This document shows positions 29,762 to 38,162 of a DNA stretch of 64,000 bases, piece after piece. Made by a program: the position numbers and the translations under genes. Origin of the DNA: Ascidiaceihabitans sp. (lineage in GTDB: Bacteria; Pseudomonadota; Alphaproteobacteria; Rhodobacterales; Rhodobacteraceae); NCBI GenBank assembly GCA_028825475.1, contig JAPKAB010000003.1, positions 124,001-188,000 on the forward strand, written 5' to 3'. The notes beneath the pieces are model-generated. The model was not told the origin of the DNA. It made no database searches and saw nothing but the letters and a program-made list of their open reading frames with translations. Within the stretch, counting starts at the first letter, position 1. Each line of letters begins with the position of its first letter.

Positions 29762-31612
29762 TCACGGGTTCTCAGCGGTATCAAGCTTTTCAAGGTCCTG
29801 CATCCAAAGCGCTTCGGCGCGATCTAGTGCTCCCATGACTTCGGCGTATTTTTTTTGCCATACTTCCATTTCGCCAAGCTTGTCATCTTCATAAAGAGCT
29901 GGGTCAGCCAGTTTCTTTGCAAGCTTGTCACGCATCTCATTTAGCTTGGTCACACGTGCTTCGGATTTACGAACTTCACCGCGCAGAGCCAAAATGGCAT
30001 CGCGATTTGGTTTCTTCGGTTTTACGATAGGCGCAACACTTTTGGGTTTTGAGGCCTTATCATTGGTAAGCAATAGCTTGCGATAGCTTTCCAAGTCGTC
30101 GTCATATGGTTTTACAGTACCGTCAGATACTAGCCAAAGGCGATCAGCTACCATTGAAAGAAGGTGCATGTCGTGGCTAACAAGGATGACCGCACCGCTA
30201 TAGGCGGTCAACGCTTCAACGAGTGCTTCGCGGCTTTCGATATCAAGGTGGTTGGTAGGCTCATCGAGGATCAGCATATGCGGCGCGTCCAAGGTCGCGA
30301 GCAGAAGCGACAAACGCGCCTTTTGGCCGCCTGAAAGACGTCCGACGGCTGTTTCAGCTTGATCAGGGCCAAGGCCAAAGCCGGCCAAATTCGCGCGCAA
30401 CTTGGTCTGCAATACACCCGGACGGGCGGTTTGCAGGTGCTGCAACGGTGTTTCGTCAATGATCAACTCATCCACTTGGTGCTGCGCAAAATAGCCAATA
30501 CGCAGTTTATTTGATCGGATCATTTTACCGGCCATAAGGGGCAGGCGGTCTGACAACAGCTTGGAAAGCGTTGATTTGCCCTGACCGTTTTTGCCTAGCA
30601 AGGCAATGCGGTCGTCTTGGTCAATGCGAAGGTTCAGTTTGTTTAGAACTACAGTATCACCGTAGCCCGTGGTGCCGCCTTCGATCGCAATGATCGGTGG
30701 TGCCATCTCTTCAGGCTCGGGGAAGGTGAACACGCGCTTTGCCGCTTCTTCAGGGGCTGCAATCATGTCCATTTTTTCGATCATTTTCAGACGGGATTGC
30801 GCCTGTTTCGCCTTTGAAGCTTTCGCTTTAAAGCGATCCACGAAAGACTGCATGTGATCTTTGCGGGCCTGCTGTTTTTTAGCCATCGCAGCTTGCACAG
30901 CGCGGCGTTCAGCGCGTTGGCGCGCGAACTGATCGTAGGGGCCAGAATAAAACGTCAGAACACGTTCTTCGAGGTGCAATATTCCCTCGACTGCGCGGTT
31001 TAGCAGGCCACGGTCGTGGCTAATAATGATGACAGTGTTGGGGTACTTGGCAAGGTATGCCTCAAGCCAAAGGGCACCTTCAAGGTCAAGGTAGTTGGTT
31101 GGCTCATCCAGTAGTAACAGATCTGGCTGCGCAAATAGAACTGCGGCCAATGCCACACGCATGCGCCAGCCACCTGAAAATGCGGAGCAGGGCTGGCGTT
31201 GTTCTGCGTCGTCAAAGCCAAGGCCTTTAAGGATGGTCGAGGCGCGCGCTTCCGCAGACCATGCATTGATATCCACCAAACGAGTTTGGATTTCGGCGAT
31301 CCGTGACGGATCTTCAGTTTCCTCAGCCATCAACGAAGCGCGTTCAGTATCGGCAGCTAAAACGGTATCGATTAGCGAAACCTCATTGGCGGGCACTTCT
31401 TGTGCGACGCCACCAATTTTTGCCTTCGTCGGCAGTGAGATTGAGCCACCGTCCAACCCCAATTCACCGCGGATCAGCTTGAACAATGTGGTTTTACCCG
31501 CACCATTGGCACCGATCAGGCCCACTTTGTGGCCATCTGGGATTACAGCATTGGCACCAGCAAGCAGCGGGCGGCCTTCGACGGAATACGATATATCTGT
31601 TATAGTCAACAT
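29762..31612 (-). CDS. ABC-F family ATPase
   Basis: Soluble twin-ATPase protein that acts on ribosomes in translation or antibiotic protection; it has no membrane domain. In 616 residues: first Walker A GANGAGKTT near 36, FSGGWRMRVALAAVL, LLLLDEPTNYLDL; a linker rich in Arg/Lys/Ala (P-site tRNA interaction motif region) around 240-290; second Walker A GKNGQGKST, LSGGQKARLSLL, LILDEPTNHLDIE; and a C-terminal coiled-coil arm (about 540-605). It resembles the YheS/Uup branches. I start at 31612 (MLTITDISYS), where the first strand of the domain begins; 31633 is an alternative. Confidence 0.9.
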   Translation of the reverse strand: MLTITDISYSVEGRPLLAGANAVIPDGHKVGLIGANGAGKTTLFKLIRGELGLDGGSISLPTKAKIGGVAQEVPANEVSLIDTVLAADTERASLMAEETEDPSRIAEIQTRLVDINAWSAEARASTILKGLGFDDAEQRQPCSAFSGGWRMRVALAAVLFAQPDLLLLDEPTNYLDLEGALWLEAYLAKYPNTVIIISHDRGLLNRAVEGILHLEERVLTFYSGPYDQFARQRAERRAVQAAMAKKQQARKDHMQSFVDRFKAKASKAKQAQSRLKMIEKMDMIAAPEEAAKRVFTFPEPEEMAPPIIAIEGGTTGYGDTVVLNKLNLRIDQDDRIALLGKNGQGKSTLSKLLSDRLPLMAGKMIRSNKLRIGYFAQHQVDELIIDETPLQHLQTARPGVLQTKLRANLAGFGLGPDQAETAVGRLSGGQKARLSLLLATLDAPHMLILDEPTNHLDIESREALVEALTAYSGAVILVSHDMHLLSMVADRLWLVSDGTVKPYDDDLESYRKLLLTNDKASKPKSVAPIVKPKKPNRDAILALRGEVRKSEARVTKLNEMRDKLAKKLADPALYEDDKLGEMEVWQKKYAEVMGALDRAEALWMQDLEKLDTAENP

Positions 31613-31784
31613 GGGCGCGGTGTGACTGAACATCGCCATGGCGTCAATCGGGTCTGAGGCCTCTATATGTGCTATTTGCATCCATCTGGCGCACAAGAGC
31701 CTTTTCTTGGCCGCGCAGCCATGTTACGCGCCCCCCAATATTGATAGGGTTGGCACATGCCCGCCCAAGTTTAGGAGCAAACCC

Positions 31785-32207
31785 ATGGCGCTAGAGCGTA
31801 CTTTTTCAATCATCAAACCAGATGCAACAAAACGCAACCTTACAGGCAAAATCGTTGCCAAATTTGAAGAAGCTGGTCTGCGCGTTGTCGCTTCCAAGCG
31901 TATTCAAATGACTTTGGCACAAGCCCAAGCATTTTACGGTGTTCACTCTGAGCGCCCGTTTTTTGGCGAACTTTGCGATTTCATGATTTCTGAACCAGTT
32001 GTTGTTCAGGTTCTTGAAGGCGAAGGCGCAATCGCGAAAAACCGCGAAGTTATGGGCGCAACAAACCCGGCAGACGCAGCTGCCGGCACAATCCGCGCTG
32101 AGTTCGCACTAAGCGTTGGCGAAAACTCAGTACACGGTTCAGACGCACCTGAAACCGCTGCTGAAGAAATCGCATTCTTCTTCTCTGGTTTGGAGTTGGT
32201 AGGCTAA
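31785..32207 (+). CDS. ndk: Nucleoside diphosphate kinase
   Basis: Equalises nucleoside di- and triphosphate pools by a phospho-His intermediate. From 31785 the protein is 140 residues, the canonical size: [20 protein letters not shown] at the start and [22 protein letters not shown] near the end with the catalytic His in HGSD. A TAGGAG RBS supports this start over the frame open from 31638. Divergent from the ABC-F gene; followed by a strong terminator. Confidence 0.98.
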   Translation: MALERTFSIIKPDATKRNLTGKIVAKFEEAGLRVVASKRIQMTLAQAQAFYGVHSERPFFGELCDFMISEPVVVQVLEGEGAIAKNREVMGATNPADAAAGTIRAEFALSVGENSVHGSDAPETAAEEIAFFFSGLELVG

Positions 32208-32235
32208 GCCACCACTTTAATCGGAATTGATTTTT

Positions 32236-32265
32236 AAGGGCTGGCATTTTGCTGGCCCTTTTTCT
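32236..32265 (+). terminator. Rho-independent terminator after ndk
   Basis: AAGGGCTGGC at 32236-32245 pairs with 32251-32260 (two wobble pairs) around ATTTT, followed by a T-rich run. It lies 28 nt past the ndk stop and just before the convergent TfoX-like gene. Confidence 0.85.
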
Positions 32266-32598
32266 TTATGACCCTTTGGCCCGTACACCAATTTGGTTCA
32301 TCATTTGCTCAAAGGCATTGTGCCCCTTATCAAAGGCGTCTGCTTTGAGCTGATCAAAAATAATCCGTAAATTTTTCTTTTCATCGCCTTTGCAATCGTT
32401 CCATGGCCGACCTTGTAGGGCCATAACCAGCACGTAATAGCCGATAAAGTGAGGTTTAGTGCCTGCCTGAAGTAAACGGCGATAAGTTTCATCAGCTCCA
32501 AGTTCACGCAGTTCTTCAGCGGACTTGATCCCGATTTTGGCACAACTTTCTTCATAAGCGGGCCCAAGGTTGCGGATTGATGAAATTGGCGACGTCAT
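32266..32598 (-). CDS. TfoX/Sxy C-terminal-domain protein
   Basis: A 110-residue protein consisting of the TfoX C-terminal domain alone: ISSIRNLGPAYEESCAKIGI then SAEELRELGADETYRRLL, a helix-hairpin-helix-like fold, and HFIGYYVLVMALQGRPWNDC. In gammaproteobacteria TfoX/Sxy regulates competence; stand-alone C-terminal domains in other groups have no demonstrated role. The last 20 residues (FDKGHNAFEQMMNQIGVRAK) are not family-typical. A small candidate ORF lies 37 nt upstream on the same strand. Confidence 0.82.
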   Translation of the reverse strand: MTSPISSIRNLGPAYEESCAKIGIKSAEELRELGADETYRRLLQAGTKPHFIGYYVLVMALQGRPWNDCKGDEKKNLRIIFDQLKADAFDKGHNAFEQMMNQIGVRAKGS

Positions 32599-32635
32599 GT
32601 GTTGGAACTACCAAAATCGAATGAGACTGTCACAG

Positions 32636-32734
32636 CTAAAGACTGGCGTAGTCAGTGATGATCGGCTGTGGTGATGATTGTTGGGCCGAAGACGGTGGTT
32701 GAACCTGAGCTGGTTTTTGTTGGTGTCGCGTCAT
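32636..32734 (-). CDS. Candidate small protein, Pro/Gln/Ser-rich (32 codons)
   Basis: A short ORF starting MTRHQQKPAQVQ and ending PIITDYASL. The case for it is translational: AAAAGGAG lies 7 nt upstream of the ATG, one of the best ribosome-binding sites in this window. The product is polar, Pro/Gln/Ser-rich and has no membrane segment. It lies in the 256-nt stretch between the aldose epimerase gene and the TfoX-like gene, on the same strand as both, so it could be a leader peptide or a small protein co-transcribed with TfoX. I know no family for it. A longer overlapping ORF in another frame (32652-32954) looks spurious. Confidence 0.45.
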   Translation of the reverse strand: MTRHQQKPAQVQPPSSAQQSSPQPIITDYASL

Positions 32735-32854
32735 TGATTGACTCCTTTTCTGATATACTTGTGCCACCACAAATCTGTGGGCTTACCTGATATAATCTGC
32801 AACAAACGGTGGCCTCAAAAGGACGTGCATGTGATCTTAGTGTGTTTTTTCGTT

Positions 32855-33811
32855 TCAATTCTGCGTAAATGTATACTGTGTGGTCTGGCGATAGGTCTCG
32901 TTTCGTTCGACAAATATGTTTGGAAATGCCGGCTGATTTGGCGCGTCTGGCCACCCCTGGGCTTCCAAAGCAATTCCAGCGTTAGGTTGGATTTGGTCAG
33001 TTTTACAATGGGAAGATTCCAAGATTGGCAGCGCTGAACCAGTATAAACCTGCATACCAACCTCGGTTGTTGCAATATTCAGCTGTAATCCATCTGATGC
33101 CAGTAATGTTGCGACAGGACGAGGGTTTTCAGACTTCACCTCACTAAGGCACCAGTTATGGTCCAAGTCAGCATTTGCCCCAATTTCGCGTGGTTTAATA
33201 AAGTCAAAAGGACCATTAGCGACTGGCTTAGACTGACCCGTCGGTAGGCCATTGGAAGTTTTGGGAAGATAGCGATCAGAGTCGATGCTCAGTTTTGTTT
33301 TAGACTGATCGGATTGAAGCGCCCAATATGGATGATGGGCGATATTGATAGGAGTTTTTTGGTCAGTATTGGCAGTGATTTTGACGGCCAGTCCATCATT
33401 GCTCAATACATACAAAACAGAAATTTCACGATTGCCCGGCAACCCACTGTAACCATCGGGTAGGTGTATCTTCAACAATACGCTGTCAGGCAAAACATCA
33501 CACACGTCCCAGATCAACGCGTGTAACCCATCGCTCCCTGAATGAAGTGATGTTGTGCCAGATTCATTGCATTCCATTTGAAATGACTGGCCGTCTATTG
33601 TGACTTGACCACCAGAAACACGATTGGCCACTGGGCCCACAATAGCCCCTGCATAAAAATTATTTATGGATGGATCAGCCAAATCATGAATTCCTAGAAT
33701 CAAGTCACGTCCTTCATGAGACAAACACACCAAAGTTGCCCCCTGAGGCGCGATTTCTGCCTGCATTCTGCCAGAAGATAGGTAGATTTTGGTCAATTCA
33801 GGTTCTGACAT
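32855..33811 (-). CDS. Aldose 1-epimerase family protein
   Basis: Mutarotase-fold protein of 318 residues. Seen: GAIVGPVANRVSGGQVTIDG near 54 (Arg of the active site), SLHSGSDGLHALIWDV near 93 with the first His, NIAHHPYWAL near 158 with the second catalytic His, DLDHNWCL near 217 and GIALEAQGWPDAPNQP near 277 with the catalytic Glu. These match GalM, so it likely interconverts sugar anomers; the preferred sugar is unknown. AAAGGAG precedes the ATG. Divergent from the aminotransferase gene. Confidence 0.88.
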   Translation of the reverse strand: MSEPELTKIYLSSGRMQAEIAPQGATLVCLSHEGRDLILGIHDLADPSINNFYAGAIVGPVANRVSGGQVTIDGQSFQMECNESGTTSLHSGSDGLHALIWDVCDVLPDSVLLKIHLPDGYSGLPGNREISVLYVLSNDGLAVKITANTDQKTPINIAHHPYWALQSDQSKTKLSIDSDRYLPKTSNGLPTGQSKPVANGPFDFIKPREIGANADLDHNWCLSEVKSENPRPVATLLASDGLQLNIATTEVGMQVYTGSALPILESSHCKTDQIQPNAGIALEAQGWPDAPNQPAFPNIFVERNETYRQTTQYTFTQN

Positions 33812-33946
33812 TGCGCTTTTCTCCTTTGTTGCAAACCATCTACCCTAGTTGCGTTATCTTGGCTTGACCCGGCCACCACATAGGCATTTGTTTTGGGTAA
33901 ATCTGGTAACGCCATTTGGCAACACCAAACACATAAAGGCTAGCTC

Positions 33947-34870
33947 ATGACATCACCCGATCATGTTTCCACTCACGATGCCCCCGAAGATATCCGCAAT
34001 GAAAACATCCTCATTTACATTGATGGCAATCTTGTCCCGCGTGAGCAAGCTGTGGTGTCTGTCTATGACAGCGGTTTTATGCTGGGTGACGGAGTGTGGG
34101 AGGGCATGCGGATCTACGATGGGCATATCGCCTTCATGGACGACCACATTGATCGCCTGCTTGAGGCGGCGCTGTATATTGATCTGGAAATTGGTAAAAC
34201 GCGCGAAGAGCTGGTGCAAGCCATCCACGATACTCTTGCCGCAAATGGCATGACCAACGATGCCCATATACGGATGATGGTGACACGGGGCAAAAAGCGC
34301 AAGCCGTTCCAACATCCACACCTCAGCGTCTTTGGCTCTACAATCGTGATCATCGCGGAACACTCCAAGCCCGATGATAGCGTGATTGACCGCGGTATTC
34401 GCCTGCACACGGTACCGCATCACCGTGGCTTGCCGTTGACCCAAGATTCCAAGCTGAACTCGCATTCCAAACTAAACTGCATCATCGCGTTGAACCACGC
34501 ACTACGTGCAGGGGCCGACGAAGCACTCATGCTCGATCCGTTCGGTTTCGTAAACACCACCAACGCTTGCAACTTTTTTATTGTTAAAAAAGGCCAGGTT
34601 TGGACCTCAACAGGTGACTACTGCATGAACGGGATTACCCGCCAAAAGGTAATCGATCTTTGCCGCGCCAACGACATCCCAGTGTTTGAACGTAATTTTT
34701 CGCTGGTTGATACTTACAGCGCGGATGAAGTGTTCCTCACGGGAACCTTTGGTGCACAAACGCCTGTGTTCGAGATAGATGGCAGGGTGATAGGCGGAGC
34801 CAAAGCTGGTCCTGTTTTCCATAAAATCCGAGAATTGTATAAAGATCTCATCCTTCAAGACGCCAAATAG
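33947..34870 (+). CDS. Class IV aminotransferase (BCAT/D-amino-acid transaminase fold)
   Basis: PLP fold-type IV enzyme of 307 residues, 9 nt ahead of the E1 gene. It opens IYIDGNLVPREQAVVSVYDS, then GDGVWEGMRIYDG; the probable Schiff-base Lys is the first Lys of QDSKLNSHSKLNC near 168. The later block FVNTTNACNFFIV occupies the place of the SEGAGENLF-type loop of BCAT, with Thr where that loop has the Glu that contacts the PLP ring nitrogen. So it belongs to an atypical branch and the substrate should not be assumed to be Leu/Ile/Val. Context (E1 and acyltransferase) suggests it supplies a 2-oxo acid. An AAAGG RBS supports the start. Confidence 0.83.
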   Translation: MTSPDHVSTHDAPEDIRNENILIYIDGNLVPREQAVVSVYDSGFMLGDGVWEGMRIYDGHIAFMDDHIDRLLEAALYIDLEIGKTREELVQAIHDTLAANGMTNDAHIRMMVTRGKKRKPFQHPHLSVFGSTIVIIAEHSKPDDSVIDRGIRLHTVPHHRGLPLTQDSKLNSHSKLNCIIALNHALRAGADEALMLDPFGFVNTTNACNFFIVKKGQVWTSTGDYCMNGITRQKVIDLCRANDIPVFERNFSLVDTYSADEVFLTGTFGAQTPVFEIDGRVIGGAKAGPVFHKIRELYKDLILQDAK

Positions 34871-34879
34871 GAATTCATC

Positions 34880-37069
34880 ATGGATCGCGCCAATATTGTT
34901 CACGGTAATTTCCTGCGTCGTGTCGCTGCCAATGAACTTCCAACAGGTGCAGCGCCAAAATCGGGTCTAGACCCGTACACAGCGGTTGAAATCTATCGCG
35001 CTCAGCTAACCAGCCGCGCGTTGGATATCACCAGCCGTCGCATGCAAAAGGAAGGGCAGGGGTTTTACACCATTGGTTCATCTGGACACGAAGGCATGGC
35101 TGCAGTTGCACGCGCACTGCGCCCCAATGATATTGCGTTTTTGCACTACCGAGATGCGGCGTTTCAATTGGCCCGAGCAGATCAAGTAAGGGGTCAAACG
35201 ATGACGTGGGACATGCTGCTCAGTTTTGCATGTTCTATGGATGATCCAATTAGTGGGGGGCGTCATAAAGTTCTGGGTTCCAAAGACCTGTTTATCCCGC
35301 CACAGACTTCCACGATTGCCAGTCATCTGCCAAAGGCGCTTGGGGCTGCTTATTCGCTTGGCACGGCACGCCGTCACGCACCTGAACATCGCCAGTTGCC
35401 AGAAGACGGCATCGCGATTTGCTCATTTGGTGACGCGTCGGTCAATCACTCAACCGCGCAAGGGGCCTTTAATGCAGCGGGTTGGTCATCTGTTCAATCG
35501 GCGCCTTTGCCACTTTTGTTTGTTTGTGAAGATAACGGAATCGGGATTTCCACGAAAACACCCCATGGCTGGATCACCGCATCGATGAAAAACAGGCCGG
35601 GGGTTAAGTATTTCGAGGCGGATGGTCTTGATATCTATGGCACATACGCGGTTACACAAGAAGCAGCCGCATATGTACGTACACGTAAGAAACCCGCATT
35701 TTTACACCTGCGGATGGTCCGCCTGTACGGGCACGCAGGACCAGATGTCGCCACCACATATTTGCCAAAATCAGAAGTGGAACAAGACGAAGCAAACGAT
35801 CCATTACTGCATTCGGTCCGGCTGTTGCGTGATGCCGGTGCACTTAGTGTGGAACGTGCACTTGAGATGTATAATCAAACCCAAAAACGGGTAGATACCC
35901 TGTCACATGAAGCCGTCAAACGCCCACGGCTATCATCAGCCAGCCAGATCATGGAGAGCATCATACCACCAGCGCGCGGGTGCAAGCCAAGCAACGGGGT
36001 GGATACCGACGCCCGTAGCATTGCATTTGGTAACGAGCTAAAAACTCAAACATCGCCACAAACTATGGGAAAGTTGATAAATTGGGCTCTTACTGACCTG
36101 ATGCTGGACCATCCTGAAGTGGTCATGATGGGAGAAGACGTAGGTCTCAAGGGCGGCGTTTATGGTGTCACTCAGAAAATTCAGAAACGATTTGGACCAG
36201 CCCGTGTCATAGATAGTTTGTTGGACGAGCAGTCAATTTTGGGTCTTGCAATTGGTATGGGTCACAACGGTTTTATCCCGATCCCTGAAATTCAGTTCCT
36301 TGCCTATTTGCACAATGCAGAGGATCAGCTACGTGGTGAGGCGGCAACGCTCTCTTTCTTTTCCAACGGCCAGTTCACCAACCCAATGGTTTTGCGCGTT
36401 GCGGGCCTCGGCTATCAAAAGGGGTTTGGTGGACATTTTCACAATGACAACTCACTTGCTGTATTGCGCGATATTCCGGGCGTCATAATTGCATGTCCAT
36501 CAAGTGGCGCAGATGCTGCTGGGATGTTGCGCGAGTCAGTACGACTTGCACGTGAAGAACAGCGGGTTGTGGTCTTTGTTGAGCCGATCGCCCTTTATCA
36601 CACCCGTGATCTTGAGGATGGAGATGGCACATGGATGGATACCTATCCATCGCCTGAAAAGCGGATCGGGTTGGGCGATGTTGGTATTCATGGCAATGGG
36701 CAGGATCTGGCAATCGTAACTTATGGTAATGGTCATTATCTATCGCGCCAAGCGGTCAATGTGTTGGAAAATGAAGGGGTCAAAACCCGCGTAATCGATT
36801 TGCGTTGGTTGGCACCATTGCCCCACGAAGCTTTATTTAGCGCAATTGACGGCTGCAAGAATGTTCTAATCGTTGATGAATGTCGGGGCACTGGCGGGCA
36901 GGCCGAAGGGTTGATGGCGTTGTTCGCTGAGGCAAACATTAGCAATTTCGCTAGGTTGGTGGCCGAAGACAGCTTTATCGCGACAGGTCCTGCATATGGT
37001 GCAACGATGCCTTCCAAGGATAGTATTATTGATGCGGCACACAAATTGATTAAACGGGGTGAAAAATGA
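34880..37069 (+). CDS. Fused E1 alpha-beta 2-oxoacid dehydrogenase (thiamine-PP)
   Basis: One 729-residue chain carries both halves of an E1. The alpha half (about 30-330) has YTIGSSGHEGMAAVARAL, LHYRDAAFQLA and the ThDP motif SFGDASVNHSTAQG with CEDNGIGIS; the beta half (about 395-729) has MMGEDVGLKGGVYGVTQKIQ, DEQSILGLAIGMG, PIPEIQFLAYLHNAEDQLRG and VDECRGTGGQAEGL. It resembles branched-chain 2-oxoacid dehydrogenase E1, which decarboxylates 2-oxo acids and passes the acyl group to lipoyl-E2. No E2 or E3 is encoded nearby, so it either borrows them or works differently. It overlaps the acyltransferase gene by 4 nt (ATGA). Confidence 0.88.
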   Translation: MDRANIVHGNFLRRVAANELPTGAAPKSGLDPYTAVEIYRAQLTSRALDITSRRMQKEGQGFYTIGSSGHEGMAAVARALRPNDIAFLHYRDAAFQLARADQVRGQTMTWDMLLSFACSMDDPISGGRHKVLGSKDLFIPPQTSTIASHLPKALGAAYSLGTARRHAPEHRQLPEDGIAICSFGDASVNHSTAQGAFNAAGWSSVQSAPLPLLFVCEDNGIGISTKTPHGWITASMKNRPGVKYFEADGLDIYGTYAVTQEAAAYVRTRKKPAFLHLRMVRLYGHAGPDVATTYLPKSEVEQDEANDPLLHSVRLLRDAGALSVERALEMYNQTQKRVDTLSHEAVKRPRLSSASQIMESIIPPARGCKPSNGVDTDARSIAFGNELKTQTSPQTMGKLINWALTDLMLDHPEVVMMGEDVGLKGGVYGVTQKIQKRFGPARVIDSLLDEQSILGLAIGMGHNGFIPIPEIQFLAYLHNAEDQLRGEAATLSFFSNGQFTNPMVLRVAGLGYQKGFGGHFHNDNSLAVLRDIPGVIIACPSSGADAAGMLRESVRLAREEQRVVVFVEPIALYHTRDLEDGDGTWMDTYPSPEKRIGLGDVGIHGNGQDLAIVTYGNGHYLSRQAVNVLENEGVKTRVIDLRWLAPLPHEALFSAIDGCKNVLIVDECRGTGGQAEGLMALFAEANISNFARLVAEDSFIATGPAYGATMPSKDSIIDAAHKLIKRGEK

Positions 37070-38094
37070 CGCGCCGCGCAGTTCTTATTTGTCCGGGGCG
37101 CGGAACATATAACGCACCCGAATTGGGATACCTCAAACAACACAGCCCTCGTTTTGACGCCGAGTTGAACGGCTTTGACACCCAGCGTGCTGCGTTGGGG
37201 CAATCTGCCATAACAACGCTAGACGCCGCTGAAAAATTCGATGCAAACGTCTATACGCGCGGCGATAATGCTTCTGGCTTGATCTACGCAAGTGCATTTT
37301 GCGACGGCAGTTCATTAGCGGATGATATCGAAGTTGTCGCAGTTACGGGCAATTCCATGGGTTGGTATATTGCCATGGCACTTGCAGGTGCTGTTTCTGA
37401 TCAAGATGGGTTTCGCCTGGTAAACACCATGGGCAACCTTATGCAACAGAGTCTGATCGGTGGGCAGCTAGTCTACTCAGTTTGTGATGCAGGCTGGGTT
37501 GTTGATGAGGTTGTAAAAACTGGACTTCTGGCATTGGTCAAACAGATCGACACCAAACCAGGTCATGACCTTTGTATCTCTATCAACCTCGGCGGAATCC
37601 TTGTTTTTGCAGGCAATGAGAAGGGTTTGGCGGCATTTGAAACCACAGTTCCTAAAGTTGGACACTTCCCGATGCGCTTGCAAAACCATGCAGCCTTTCA
37701 CAGTCCTTTGCAGGAAGTGGTCGCGGCGCAAGGTCGTGCACAGTTAGCTGATTTAAGGGTGTCTGCACCCAAAGTACCGTTAATTGATGGTTTCGGTAAA
37801 ATTTGGTGGCCAGATGGCTGCGATACTAAAGCGATGTGGGACTATACTTTGGGTTCCCAAGTAACGCAGACCTATGACTTTGCAGATGCAATCAAAGCTG
37901 CCGCACAGGAATTTGCACCTGACATGTTTATTGTCGCTGGACCTGGAAACACACTGGGTGGAGCGGTTGCGCAGTCCCTTATTGCATGTGGATGGCACGG
38001 AATGAGGGGCAAGGCGGACTTTGAGGCCGCTCAAGAAGAAAAGAATTTCTTGATCTCAATGGGACGAGGTAAGCAACGCCTTGCAGTAACTTAA
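37066..38094 (+). CDS. FabD-like acyl-carrier-protein acyltransferase lacking the malonyl Arg
   Basis: A 342-residue alpha/beta-hydrolase-type acyltransferase. Seen: LICPGRGTY at the start (place of the FPGQGSQ oxyanion loop), TGNSMGWYIAMALAGAVS with the nucleophile Ser97 (elbow GNSMG instead of GHSLG), and HAAFHSPLQ near 208 with the catalytic His. Twenty-five residues after Ser97, where FabD has Arg117 holding the malonyl carboxylate, this protein has Met122 (LVNTMGNLMQ versus the LVxxRGxxMQ pattern). That argues for a non-carboxylated acyl substrate. It is coupled to the E1 gene, and no ACP or ketosynthase is nearby. Fold assignment is firm; the role is inferred. Confidence 0.8.
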   Translation: MTRRAVLICPGRGTYNAPELGYLKQHSPRFDAELNGFDTQRAALGQSAITTLDAAEKFDANVYTRGDNASGLIYASAFCDGSSLADDIEVVAVTGNSMGWYIAMALAGAVSDQDGFRLVNTMGNLMQQSLIGGQLVYSVCDAGWVVDEVVKTGLLALVKQIDTKPGHDLCISINLGGILVFAGNEKGLAAFETTVPKVGHFPMRLQNHAAFHSPLQEVVAAQGRAQLADLRVSAPKVPLIDGFGKIWWPDGCDTKAMWDYTLGSQVTQTYDFADAIKAAAQEFAPDMFIVAGPGNTLGGAVAQSLIACGWHGMRGKADFEAAQEEKNFLISMGRGKQRLAVT

Positions 38095-38106
38095 ATTAAA
38101 ACAATT

Positions 38107-38147
38107 AAAAAAGGGCCGCCCAACATTATGCTGGACGACCCTTTTTT
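38107..38147 (-). terminator. Terminator between convergent acyltransferase and methyltransferase genes
   Basis: Positions 38107-38126 and 38128-38147 form a long stem flanked by A6 and T6. Read as minus-strand RNA, all irregular positions become G-U wobbles; read as plus-strand RNA they are C-A mismatches. So it should terminate the minus-strand methyltransferase transcript better than the plus-strand operon, though both may use it. Confidence 0.8.
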
Positions 38148-38162
38148 AACTTAAAATCAACT

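Noticed and set aside
32652-32954. 100-codon minus-strand ORF overlapping the aldose epimerase end
   Set aside because: No RBS or family match, and it competes with the shorter frame at 32636-32734 that has an excellent RBS.
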